From Coptis chinensis (Eukaryota > Streptophyta > Magnoliopsida > Ranunculales > Ranunculaceae): a stretch of 64,000 nucleotides of DNA. The notes under the pieces were generated by a model. That model was not told the DNA's origin. It did no database searches and saw only the letters and a program-made list of their open reading frames with translations. Every line of letters starts with the position of its first letter. Position 1 is the stretch's first letter. This document shows, piece after piece, positions 20,696-31,496 of this stretch. The stretch is from assembly GCA_015680905.1 (NCBI GenBank), contig CM027381.1, positions 52,332,501-52,396,500 on the forward strand, read 5' to 3'. The translations under genes and the position numbers were made by a program.

Positions 20696-22030
20696 TTGGA
20701 CGATATCAAAATAGTGAATGTGGGAACGGGGGATGAAGAGAAATTTACATCGATAGGGTCGAATTTACCAGAGGATTGGAAGGGCAAGCTGGTGCAATTT
20801 CTATTAGAGAATCAAGATATATTTGTGTGGGTGATCAAGGATATCACGGGATTAGACACAGAGTTTGCTTGTCACTACTTACATATGAACGTGGATGCAA
20901 GGCCAGTGAGGCAAAAGATGAGAAAGGTAAAGCCAAAATATGCAGAAGGAATTTGGGAGGAGGTTACAAGACTAAAAGTGGCAGGGACAATAAGGGAAGT
21001 GGAATTTATAGATTGGCTGTCCAATGTGGTCGCAGTGCCAAAGAAAAATGGCAAGGTTCGAATGTGTGTCAACTTCATGGACGTGAACAAAGAGTGTCCC
21101 AAAGATAGTTATCCCATGCCTCGGGTGGATAAGCTAGTGGATAGGACGGTGAGGCTGCTTCAAAGTGTTTTCTTTCATGGACGGGTCTATAGGATACAAT
21201 CAGGTCGCAATGTATGGGCTAGATCAGGAGAAGACAACCTTTGTGGTGGAAAAAGGGACATACTACTACACGAGAATGACCTTCAATTTAAAAAACACTA
21301 GAGCCACCTTCCAAAGGTTGGGAGAAAATATGTTTGAGGGAAAAATTTGGAATGGGATAGAAATCCACATCGATGACATGGTAGAAAAAAGCATGTTAGA
21401 AGAGGAACATTTAGAGGGTCTGAAGAAAACTTTTAACATACTGTGGAGACACAAGTTGAAGCTCAACCCAGAGAAATACATGTTTGGGGTAACCACAGGG
21501 AAGTTTCTAGATTATATTGTCACACACCGCAGAATAGAGGCGAATCCCGATCAGATTAGGTCTCTAATAGAGATGCCATCACCCCAAAATGTAACGGTTG
21601 GCAAGAAGGGTCACACCATTGAATAAATACATTTCAAAATTGTTGGACAAATGCACACCATTGTATCGATTATTGAGATTAACCCTAGATTTCCAATGGA
21701 CCGCGGAGTGTGAGAGTGCGTTCCAGGAACTGAAGAGTTACTTGGGAAGGGCCCCTTTGTTGTCGCGTCCTGAACAGGGGGATAAGTTGTATCTGTATCT
21801 GGGGGTCACAGAGTACGCGGTTAGCTCAGTTCTCGTCTGGATTGTCAACAGGTTAGAAATGCATGTCTATTTTTAGAGTAAAACTTTACTTGATGCAGAG
21901 ACCCGATATAGCAGAATTGAATCACGCTCTGATCTTTTTAGCGTTAAAGCTGAAGCCATACTTTGAATCACACTCAGTGGTGGTAGTAACAAATTTGCCT
22001 TTTAAACAAACACTGAAATTGGAGAAATCA
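20696..22030 (+). pseudogene. Element A reverse transcriptase and first RNase H, truncated
   Basis: The first frame (20,696-21,301) carries GLDTEFACHYLHM, WLSNVVAVPKKNGKVRMCV and NKECPKDSYPMPRVDKLVD, RT motifs 1-2. After a frameshift near 21,160 the next frame (21,165-21,626) has FSFMDGSIGYNQV and EIHIDDMVEKSM, where the first residue of the YxDD box is His. A third frame (21,598-21,876) has the thumb and the Ty3-type RNase H up to FQELKSYLGRAPLLSRP and YLYLGVTEYAVSSVL. Similarity to element C ends at about 22,030 (TLKLEKS); the second RNase H, integrase and 3' LTR are absent. Confidence 0.87.
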
Positions 22031-22551
22031 GTCTCCAATTTTATATTTATGAAATTTCTTAGTAGCAGTTGAACATCATATTGTAGTGCAAAAAACTTGG
22101 CCTGATTGTCTGTTGCATGAAAAATAGGTATTGTGCCCTTCTGAGCCCCTAAAAATTAGTCCACCACCAGCGTAACATGGTGATAAGCACATAATTGCTA
22201 CACATTTATGCCCATATTTATAATATTTATATTAAGTTGTATAGTTATTTGATATGAGTTCCTATGATTAGTTTATTTCATTGGTTTTATAGGAATCAAT
22301 ACGAACGCAACGAAATGGGCTGAGACCTGAGGCTTTAAAAGGATTGTAAACTCCTCATGGTTTGATTACAAGATGAATGGTCGATACGAGTATGGAAATA
22401 ACATGATAAGGACTTCCTGAAGCACTGCTAAAAGTTTGGATTTCTGCAGTCAAGTTGGAGGGTGCACACCCTATAATTTGCCTATTTGCCAGGGCGCGCC
22501 CTCTCTTCTTAATATACGAGAAACAATTCTTTTTCCAGATTTTACATGTAG
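22031..22551. other. Junction sequence and LTR-like start
   Basis: No gene. At 22,181 the sequence TGATAAGCACATAATTGCTA resembles the start of the Athila-type LTRs seen in D (TGATAAGTGCTC) and G (TGATAAGAGCCC). It may be the outer part of another LTR that broke element A. It contains two GC-rich inverted words, agggtgcacaccct (22,459-22,472) and the perfect palindrome agggcgcgccct, in otherwise AT-rich DNA. Confidence 0.35.
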
Positions 22552-24378
22552 TGATCAGCTCCCAAATGTGCATTTTATTATTCGTATATTGCTACATTAC
22601 AGTCCCTCTTATGCTTAACGAGAAGACAACTCATAGCTTTTATTGCCTTTTTTAAGTTAAGGAGTATTTTAGACCACTTATCATAAAAGCTGTGTGTTAG
22701 CACCAAAAAGAGCCTTAATCACGCTTATTACGAAAACCAGTAGCTGCTATGGAAAAATGCTGAAAAGTCAAACTCAACCAGTCAAAGTCAAAAGTTAAAG
22801 CCCTCAAATCAGAAGACCAGAGATGGAGGCCCTTATCTCAAAATATGATGACTTTCTCCCTAAACCTACCTTGGTCAAGAAGAAACCAAAGAGCAAAAGC
22901 AAAAGCAAAAGCAAAAGCAAAAGTGAAGTGTGAGGTGTCTAATTTGAAATGGAGAAGGGCAAATCTGTAAAAGGCAAAAATAGGGATATATAAGCTAAAA
23001 GCAAGGGAGAGAGAAACCATCCATTGTCTTAGGATCAAAACCATTTGGTTTGTTTAATTTCTTGTCTAGTTTTTTAATTCATGTTTTTATTTTCTTGTTG
23101 TTTTCTTTCCTTTCAATCAATTTGTTATTTACTTGTTCTTATTTCAATCTTCATTTCATCTTGTTGTTCTTATTTCAAGTTTGTTTCAATCTTCCTTTCA
23201 AGTTTCCAAGTTATTTCAATACAAATAATCACAGCTTTCAAGTTTTCATTCGCTTAGAACTATTCTAATCCATATAAGAGTCTACATTTCTTTTTCACAT
23301 CTCCCTCACTCAAACTCTAAACAATTTAGGATGAACCTCACTTCTAAAAACAAACTCTTTTGAAGTTACTACCACTATCTAAAGCTTCACGTAGTCCAAA
23401 ATCAAAATCCAGATTCCAGTAGAACACCGACAGGACATCACCATATCAATTCCAACTTTTGCGCACGCCCTAAAGGAACCCTATATAAACTAAACAAGAG
23501 CTAGAGAGAGGGCTCTGAAGGTTTAGATAGTGGTAGTAACTTTAAAAAAGTTTGTTTTAGAAGTGAGGTTCATTCTAAATTGTTTAGAGTTTGAGTGAGG
23601 GAGATGTGAAGAATAAAAGTAGACTCTTGCATGATTAGAATGGTTCTAAGCTAATGAAAACTTGAAAGCTTTGATTGTTTGTATTGAAATGACTTGAAAA
23701 CATGGAAGGAAGATTGATTAAAACTTGAAATAAGAACAAATAAACAAGATTGAAGATTGAAACAAGAACAAGTAAATAAGATTGAAGATTGAAATAAAAA
23801 CAAGCAAATAACAAGTTGTGATTGAAAGGAAATAAAACAAATAATAAAGTAAAAACATGAATTGAAAAAACTAAACAAGAAATAAAACAAACCAAATGGT
23901 TTGGATCCTAAGATAATGGATGGTTTCTCTCTCCCACGCTTTTAGCTTATATATCCCTACTTTTGAGTTTTACAGATTTACCTTTCTCCATTATAAATTA
24001 GACACCTCACACTTCACGTTTGCTTTTGTTTTTTGGTTTTTTTTCTTGACCAAGGTAGGTTTAGGGACAAAGTCATCATATTTTGAGATAAGGGCCTCTA
24101 TATCTGGTCTTCTGATTTGAGAGCTTTAACTTTTGACTTTGACCGGTTGACTTTGACTTTTTAAACACTTTTCCATAGTAGCTACTGGTCTTTATAATAA
24201 GCGTGATTAAGGCTCTTTTTGGTGCTAAGACGCATCTTTTATGATAAGTGGTATGAAATACTCCTTAACCTGAAAAGGGTAGTAAATTAAAAGCTATGAG
24301 TTGTCTTTTCGTTAAGCGTAAAAGGGACTATAATACAGTAATATACGGGTAATAAAATGCACATTTGGGAGCTAATCA
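22552..24378. repeat. Large imperfect palindrome of an LTR
   Basis: Left arm 22,552-23,389 and right arm 23,516-24,378 are inverted copies over more than 800 bases with small differences and indels, around a 126-base unpaired centre (23,390-23,515). Both arms start at the outside with TGAT(C/T)AGCTCCCAAATGTGC. The right arm, read on the minus strand, directly follows a polypurine tract (tttgggggtgg, plus 24,379-24,390) and so is the 3' LTR of element H. The left arm is a second, head-on copy. It has no coding capacity. The (agcaaa)n run near 22,892-22,922 is expanded in the left arm only. Confidence 0.85.
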
Positions 24379-24489
24379 CCACCCCCAAATAGCATTTTGA
24401 TTGTCCTCAAGCAAGGATAAGAGAAAAAACTAAGATCACAAATGAGTGATTTATTATAAGTTATACTAATCTCATTTCACATAGTGCGA

Positions 24490-24559
24490 TTGCATTGACC
24501 ATATGCAACAAGACCTTAAGCCACTAGGAATTCCCGAGTGGACGAGCTTTAAGCCTCGT
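24490..24559 (-). promoter_or_regulatory. Three-hairpin module, element H copy
   Basis: On the element strand: stem ACGAG/CTCGT (24,559-24,542), a 21-base hairpin with stem CCACT/AGTGG (24,541-24,521) and TTGCAT/ATGCAA with a 7-base loop (24,508-24,490). The module ends 112 bases from the 3' LTR. The same three stems in the same order occur in D and G. Function is unknown; see findings. Confidence 0.7.
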
Positions 24560-27458
24560 GAGAGTTTTCCAGTGAAAGTACTCACAAACTTCTTCTATTT
24601 AGTACAAAGGATCTTGTTTCCTTATTTATTCTCAGAAGTTCATACATCTCATTAGCGGTGAATAAGGACAAGTTCCTTTGAGCTTAGAATAATATATATA
24701 CAGTAATTTAATCATCTAAAGATGAATGTACAAAGCATAAGCAATGAAATGCAAAAGCAGAGTTGTTTCCAAGGCTTTTGGAGAGCTTTCTTAAGGTAGG
24801 TTCTCATAGGGGTGTGTTGTAATCACAACTCTCTAATAGATTCACTCAAGGTTCATTCTCTCAAGTGCAGCGGGTACTTATATTCCTCGCATACTCAAAT
24901 GATGTCCAAAGAAACCGGGGTCGATTGATCACGCTTGCCACTTACTATCACACCATCCTATTCCTAATCGAGGTAAAAGTATTTTATTATGAGTTACAGG
25001 GCTAGGGTGATGGTTTAGAAAGAAAAAGGAAGGGAAAACAAAATCTGTTAAGTTGAGAAATTGGGTCTTCAAGATACTTTTAACCAAAAAAGAACCTCGT
25101 TTTGTTCTTTTGCTTCCAAATTGTGATACATTCTTTTAGCCCTTTGGCTTTGTGACTCCATATGATTTTGAACTTTTGGGAGATTCGATTTTATTGACTC
25201 TTTTGATTTTTTTTTTAGAGTTTTGGTTTTTGATTGGTCTTTCTTTTCTTCTGTTTCTTTTATTTTCTTTTTGAAGCAAATAACTGTTCTGTTTTTGTAC
25301 AAGGTCTTCTCTTCTCTTTTTCTGATATCCATCCAATTCTCAACTTGTCAGCTGGGCAAGCTTTTTATTGTGTGTTGTAACGACTTAGAAATTTTGGTAA
25401 ATAATAAAAAGGCTTTTAGAAAGGGTGAAGGATCATGAGGGGTAACTAGATGAAAACTATCTTTTTGGGTTTTTAACGTTTATTTAGCTATATCGATCCA
25501 AAAAGGGCATAAGTTTTCTCTTAGGATATGGCGTGGCGATCAAGCAAGTGGATGTATGGTCTTTCTATCCGGACATCCTTTGTGTCATCCCTCAATAATC
25601 ATTCAGATGAGGCTTTTGGCTAGATTATCATAGAATATGGAACTTAATTGTTCTAACCTTGGCTTCAGAAACTCACTGCTATATACAAACAAATACTGAT
25701 GCATGTCATCCACGAAAAGATGTAGAAACTATTGTACATATATTAGCTAGTCTAAGTACGAAGAACAACTCTATTGCTATAATGAGACTTCTAAACTTTT
25801 TGTTCATCATAGAAAAAAGGAAACAAGACTTTTTTAATACTAAACGAAAAAAATATTTTTGGTCTTTTTCAAAAGTATGAAGAGATAAGGAAAGGGATTA
25901 CCATAGAAACATGAGCAAAAACGGTGATACACCTGTATTCTGTTTTTCATGATGAAAATACGCCACTCCCAAATAAGTTTGGGGCATGGGTTATTTGATA
26001 TAGAACGACAAATATATGGTGTATTATACTAGGGATATTTATTCTACTATGAAATCTTTTTTGGTTTTTTGTATTTTTTTGGAAACATATATAAAATGCA
26101 TAAAAATCTAACATGCATGCATGATTATTATACTACGATAGAAGAAATAAAAAGTGCGAAATATAAAGTATGTAAACAACTATCTATACAGACATATATG
26201 AAATGTGTGTGTGTGGTTTTTTTTTTTAGTAAATGTTTTTCTTAAGCAAAAGATATTTCTAACCATATAGAGGTTTTGACAAGAAGATAAAATTATACGT
26301 GAATCCGATATCATTTTGGTTACTCCGGGGCATATAATTTTCATTTTTAAATCCTCTAGTTTTGAAAATTATGGAGAGATGTTTTAAGATATTCGTACTC
26401 AAAAGTCATGATTCTTAATGCTAGTTTTTGAAAACAAACCATAACTGGTGATCTCAGGCAACTTTCGTGTCAGCTCTTTATTGAACCCAACCCAGCCAGA
26501 CTGTGGCTTTAGTTATGTGTGTTGAGGGATTTACTGCACAAGATATAATGGAAGGGTTTAGCTGATTATACACTAGTGGGTGGTGGAACTAAGTCTCTTT
26601 GGTGGATTTTGGTAGTTCTAGTTAAAATGGGATGGGAACCAATGCTCTATTCTGATTGTTGTAGGTACCTTGTCCTTGTCTGAATGTATTTGATGGTTGA
26701 CATGATGATATGTTGGTGAGCAAGGAACAATTGGTAATATGGTTTAGGTTGAGACAGAAAATGCATGGTGATATATATGGGCGACCATTAGTAACAGATA
26801 ACTGATCCTCAAACCACACTTAGAAGAATGGAGATTGCGTACTTCTAAGGGTTGCTCTATGTGGAATTCATTGCCTATGTTTTTGGTTTTAGAAAATCAC
26901 ATCACTATTGATGTATCGAGAATCATCTATTATGATAATGGAGAAAAACAACTATTTTGAAAAAGAAATGTAAAAAATAGAAAAAGAAAATTTGTATACT
27001 TGCTTAATAGGATCGCACTTACTCAAACGACGAGTAAAGAGTGTTTTACAAAGAATATGTGAGATATACGTGGACTAAGGCTCCGGCATTTACAACCACA
27101 CACTCCAAGTGGAGTGGTCCGGTTACCTTAAGGATGCACTCCCATGGAATGCATTGAGAAAACATAATATGAATCTTTTATAGTAAGATATTCAAGACTA
27201 TATGTGGGGTCATTTTAAGTCAGATTCTCCAAGACTATGCATAAGAAAGATGATATGCTATTAATTATATACTAATAATCTAAATAGTTGGGGATCTTTA
27301 TAGAAAAACATATTAAAGCATACACCCCCAAATAGAATGAAATAATGTATTTGGAGTGTAAGATGCAAAATGATAAGAGTATGTTTATGTAACCCATCAT
27401 GGAACTTATGCAATAACCCGTCATATTTGAATTGTCCAAAAGAGTGAGAGGTCGGTAG
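24560..27458. other. Element H non-coding interior
   Basis: AT-rich sequence with long T- and A-runs and no credible frame; frames such as minus 25,069-25,332 are Lys-rich readings of homopolymer-like DNA. Blocks at about 25,487-25,690 and 27,070-27,106 are conserved with element G (54,627-54,840 and 59,188-59,224), so the region is an old non-coding part of this element family. Confidence 0.6.
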
Positions 27459-28702
27459 TTACTGTCCTTCATGAGGTTCAAATGATGAGGAATTAGACAT
27501 ACCAGGTTTCTCAACTACTGAAATGATGGACTCTTCTGTTTGTGTATTGGGAAAAGTCTCTTTATTGGAAAGGTTTAGAAAATTATGAATGATCTCCAAG
27601 ACAATTGGCTTAAGTGCAAATTTGAAGTTTCTTTGAAATGGTTTCATGGTTTTGTCCTCAGAAATTTGTGGATTTTCAATGAATGGAGGTTGGATTTCAA
27701 GAGGTGTTAAATTGGGATGATGATGATGGTTGGGTAGTGGTTCTTCACATGATCACGAGGACACAGAGAATTCTTCATTTTGGCATTTCCACAAGATTGT
27801 GGTTCATTTCTGCAATAGTAAGGATGTCACAAATTTGTTCCATCGATAAGTCTTTAACGGCCAAACTAAATTGAAATCCACTTTCCACCATAGATAATAT
27901 TCCCTCTTTTCCAAGCACTTCAATTTCTTTGTCCTCTCTGCCTAGATCTTCATAAATTTTCTTAATTTTATTGTCCAAGTGTGTCGATTCCAATACAGGT
28001 TCTTGAGTTTCTTCAACCGGAGTTTTCTCATTTATAGGTGATGATGCATTAAGGCATGTGAGAGAAACTGTGACTTCAGGCATATAGTCATCATCATAAG
28101 ATCTGGAGTTCACACGATAGTCAGGTGGAGGATGATGGGTTTTTAACTGGTCATGAGTATCAAGATGGGCTTTAGAAATTGGGTTTGTTATAGTAACACC
28201 TTGTTTCTCTTGGTGGATGGGTTCTGGACTGGTGGTAAGAATATTAGTCTCAGATGTGGCATCTTTTGAATCGGATTGGAGAAAACATAAGGTAGTTGGT
28301 ATTTGCTGAGTTAGTATTGTTTGCTTGGTCATTTCCTGGTAGAGTTGGTCTGTGATAGATGGTGGAGTGTGATATAAATTTGATATGGATGGTGATGTGA
28401 ATGTCAATGGGTTTTGGGTGAAATCGTACTCTGACTGACCATATGGATACATGAATGGTGGTTGACTATTTGTGGTGGAATCCCATGAATTGTCGACATG
28501 ACTAGAAAACTCTTAGGTTTATTGGTTACTAGGGATGTTCGAAAATTGAGGTTCATAATCATAAGGATTTCTCGTAGTATACTCGAATTCGGTATATGAT
28601 AGGCAATGAGATAACTAGTGATAAGGACTACTGCAAAAAGAACAAGGTTTTGGGTTTGCATTGTAACTCCATGATGGTTGGGATGTATATTGATAAGACA
28701 TG
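27459..28702 (-). pseudogene. Element H ORF with zinc knuckle and conserved C-terminal box
   Basis: The minus-strand ATG at about 28,702 opens MSYQYTSQPSWSYNANPKP followed by CSFCSSPYH, a stop and LSHC. These are the spacings of a C-x2-C-x4-H-x4-C knuckle interrupted by one stop, and element G has CSFCWSPEHPDSHC at the matching place. Then come a Pro/Thr/Gln-rich 225-residue stretch (27,775-28,452) with acidic EDLGREDKEIEVLGKEG, a frame break, and a box PFQRNFKFALKP and IIHNFLN (27,459-27,647). That box recurs in element G as PFQRNIEFALDP and MLHNFLN. Protease and RT are absent. It is probably the gag tail fused to a family-specific domain. Confidence 0.65.
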
Positions 28703-29600
28703 AATGCTCAATCAATGATGATGTACAAATAGTAGAAATTCATTTTTTTAGATTTTTGAAAATATTTGCATGGTCTATAAATTACTATGCCCTATTCAGA
28801 GGAACAGTTGGCGCGAGACTAGGATGGCTCTACTACACGTCTCAAAAGAGTAGGCAGTCACTTCACCAAGTGGTGTGCTACCAAGAATCTTACTCACGAT
28901 GAATCTGGGGGAGAGGAGTGAGGAAGATAGTTGGTCCACTAAATCTGGTAATTTATTACTCTAAATCCTGGTGGCTATATTTTTTTCCTTTTCTGGAGGA
29001 GCGTGACTACTTTGGGCTCTAGTTGATTGATTTTAATTTATTTTATTGGTCTAGGGTTTCCAAGAATCAAACAACATCCAATTTACCTATATTGGGTAAT
29101 GACTTCCCAATGGTTGTTATGTGGCTCGTGTTCAGCCTTATGCGTGAATGTAAATTGCAGTGCAGAACGTAAATTTCAAGCAATCACGTAAGCATGCTTG
29201 AACACATAAGTATTCTCTTACTTGGGCTTTGAGAAAGTTTAGAAATTACCTCGCAAGTCGTGCTTACACGCTGCTTAAGAAGAAGGCGATGTCGGTTGGT
29301 GCTTGATCTGAGAATTAGGCCCAACCTTTCGAGCTTTACCATGTTTTAAGTTACAATAAAAGCCCTATTAAAAAGCCCACAAGTTTGGTTTTTGACAATT
29401 TATACAACTTTGCCTTCAAGGTCCCAACTTTAAACTAACTAATATTATACTAATCTAATTAACTAGTTTTAGATTAATAACCTAGATTAACTAGAGTCAA
29501 ATAGACTTAGAGCGTTGATTACCAAGTTGATTCAAAGTGTGTAAGCTATGATGCACAACTTGCCTCACACACTTGAACTTCCCAAGGCACTTAAAACCCT
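28703..29600. other. No recognisable gene
   Basis: AT-rich sequence between element H and the presumed LTR of element C. The word ttggcgcgagac at about 28,809 recalls a primer-binding site but lacks the expected context. The expected 5' LTR of H is not seen here. Confidence 0.4.
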
Positions 29601-30033
29601 AATCCCTTGGTAAGTATGTATTAGCCTATTTTAGGATGACCGAGGTGGCATGCTTGCGGGCCAAAAGTAAGATAAGAGAGTGGAGGCGCGAAGCACCAGA
29701 TCATGTCTGCGGCACCCTAAAGGGGGCCAGGCCGTACAGGAGCAAAAGAAAAAAGACGGTCAGAGTCAAAGAAGAGGCAACTTAGTAGAGAAGAGACGAG
29801 GGTACATCAACAAGGCCGCGGAACCCTAAGAGGACAGGTGCCCCAATGTGGACCAGAGGATAAGAGGGCGATCAACGGATAAGAAAAGAGGAGAAGGGAT
29901 ATAAGTAGGAACAGTATAAGTGGAAAGGAAAAAAATGAAGGAGAGAAAAGGAAAAGGAGAGAGGAGGGAGAAAGAGGGTGTGGTGATAGGATTAGGACAT
30001 AGGACATTATAGGCTAGAACTTGTGTTCATACA
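29601..30033 (+). repeat. Element C: probable 5' LTR (left border uncertain)
   Basis: Purine-rich sequence ends tagaacttgtgttcataca, directly followed by the primer-binding site. It contains an atataagta TATA-like word near 29,900. Texture and ending resemble the sequence before the A primer-binding site. I found no convincing second copy of it after 43.9 kb, so the left border and repeat status are not proven. Confidence 0.45.
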
Positions 30034-30035
30034 TT

Positions 30036-30054
30036 TGGCGTCGTCTATGGGGAT
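30036..30054 (+). promoter_or_regulatory. Primer-binding site of element C
   Basis: tggcgtcgtctatggggat is a tRNA-Asp-type site like those of A and B. The gag ATG at 30,088 follows 33 bases later. Confidence 0.72.
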
Positions 30055-30087
30055 GAGGTAGGTCCACGATTTGGGACATTGTAAAGC

Positions 30088-31276
30088 ATGGCTCCAGCTA
30101 AGAGAGGAAGAGGTAGAGGACAAGGGAGAGGAAGGCTGACGAGGGAGGAGGCCGTACAGAATGAGACAGCTAGTGTGGAAAACATAGAGGTGGGGGAAGA
30201 GGAAGGTGGTGGATAGCTTGAATCAGAATCCCCTTGCTGACTCAGTTTGGAATTTAGAGGTACCCAAGAGGTTTACACAGCCACAGTTAGAAAGGTATGA
30301 CGGAAAAGGAGATCCGGTGGACCATTTGCATCACTTCCAACAGCAGATGCCACTGTGGCAAGAGGCGAAGTATGATGGCCTCCATTGCATGATGTTTCCT
30401 GCCAGACTGAAAAGGGGAGCATCTGACTGGTATTATCGGTTGGCATCGCGGAGCATTCAAAGGTTCAAGGAGTTGGAGCAAGCTTTCGTGAGTCACTTCA
30501 TCCATCAGAAGAAGAGGGTAGTGGACGTAGCGGATCTCTTTAATGTTAAGCAGAAGTCCGTAGAGACACTTAGAGATTTCCTATGCCGATTCAAGGAGGA
30601 GACGCTGAGGGTGGAAAGTTTGGATGAGCGCACCGCGGTCATAGCATTCCAGCATGGGCTGAAACAGGGGACCCGGGTGCATGAGTCAGTGTCTAAAATT
30701 GAGGTTACCACCCTGCATGCTTTGTACTTGAAGGTAGAAAGATATATCAGATATGAGGACATTTTACGGAAAAACAGTAAGGAACACAAGAAACCTGAAA
30801 AGTCGGTACATGTAGTGGCCGCGGAGAGACAGAGAGACAAGGACAGGGTCGCGGCCAGAGATAGAGGAAATTACATAGGGGAGGCACAGAGAGCAGAAAG
30901 GGGCAGGGAACAAGTCCGAAGGGAATATAAGGAGAGAAAGCCTTACCGCGAAGTGGACATAACTCCGCTGAACGAGCCGTTGGAGGAAATCCTACCACTG
31001 ATCAAGGGACATCGACATTACGAGGAACTGCGGAGTTCACCCAAGGAGATAGAGGGAAAGCCATTTTTTGCGTACCACCAGGTCAGAAACCATGCTACCA
31101 ATGAGTGCTTTGCTTTACAGTGGTTGGTAGAGAGGATGATTGGGAGAGGATTGCTGAAGGAACATGTCAAGGAAGTTCAGCCGATCGAAAGGGTTCCGGC
31201 TGCGGCCAGAATCTTAGGCACTATAAATGTCATATTTAGCGGAGAAACGCTGGGAAGGAACGCCCACAGGGATTAG
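30088..31276 (+). pseudogene. gag: Element C gag
   Basis: The ATG gives MAPAKRGRGRGQGRGRLTRE, a basic N-terminus like that of A. Near 30,200 the frame shifts, and compared with A about 100 residues are missing at this point. From 30,206 the frame is open to 31,276: LEVPKRFTQPQLERYDGKGD, LKRGASDWYYRLASR, DLFNVKQKSVETLRDFLCRF, FQHGLKQGTRVHESV, then a Lys/Arg/Glu-rich stretch and a degenerate knuckle (FFAYHQVRNHATNECFAL). This is the Tat capsid-nucleocapsid order. It is the best-preserved gag in the window. Its stop at 31,274-31,276 lies just before the protease, as in Tat elements with separate frames. Confidence 0.88.
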
Positions 31277-31496
31277 GTGAGGAAGACAGCCAGTCTGTGG
31301 CAGATAAACGAAGTGGTGAGTAGCCCGCGGCCGGTCCCAGGGGGTAGCAAAGGCAATGACAGGATAAAGTTCACTCCAAAGGATATGGAGTCAGTGAGGT
31401 CGCCACACGAAGATGCGCTGGTAATTACCATAGCGATGGGGAATTACATGGTCAAGAGGGTACTAATAGACTGCGGAAGTTCAGTGGATTTGCTAT
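31277..31496 (+). pseudogene. pro: Element C protease, 5' part, interrupted by element D
   Basis: The frame continues with FTPKDMESVRSPHEDALVI and MGNYMVKRVLIDCGSSVDLL, the active-site box at 31,469-31,483. It is cut at 31,496 by the LTR of element D. The last 19 residues of the apparent 31,277-31,603 frame are LTR sequence. The gene resumes at 40,297. Confidence 0.88.

Larger units (their letters stand above)
23516..28702 (-). mobile_element. Athila-like element H, truncated, minus strand
   Basis: Reading on the minus strand: a zinc-knuckle ORF (28,702-27,459), a long AT-rich non-coding part, the three-hairpin module (24,559-24,490), a polypurine tract and an LTR from 24,378 downwards. Internal blocks match element G in the same order: gctatatcgatcca (25,487 and 54,627), the stretch ending accacacactcc (27,070-27,106 and 59,188-59,224) and the hairpin module. 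No capsid, protease, RT or integrase could be found, and no 5' LTR is visible to the right, so H is truncated or internally deleted. Confidence 0.7.

Noticed and set aside
23050..23890. Hydrophobic frames in the palindrome (plus 23,050-23,268; minus 23,635-23,895)
   Set aside because: They are the same LTR sequence in opposite arms, rich in T; no domain and no start context.
28809..28821. ttggcgcgagac as a primer-binding site of element H
   Set aside because: Wrong strand for H, no LTR end before it and no gag after it.
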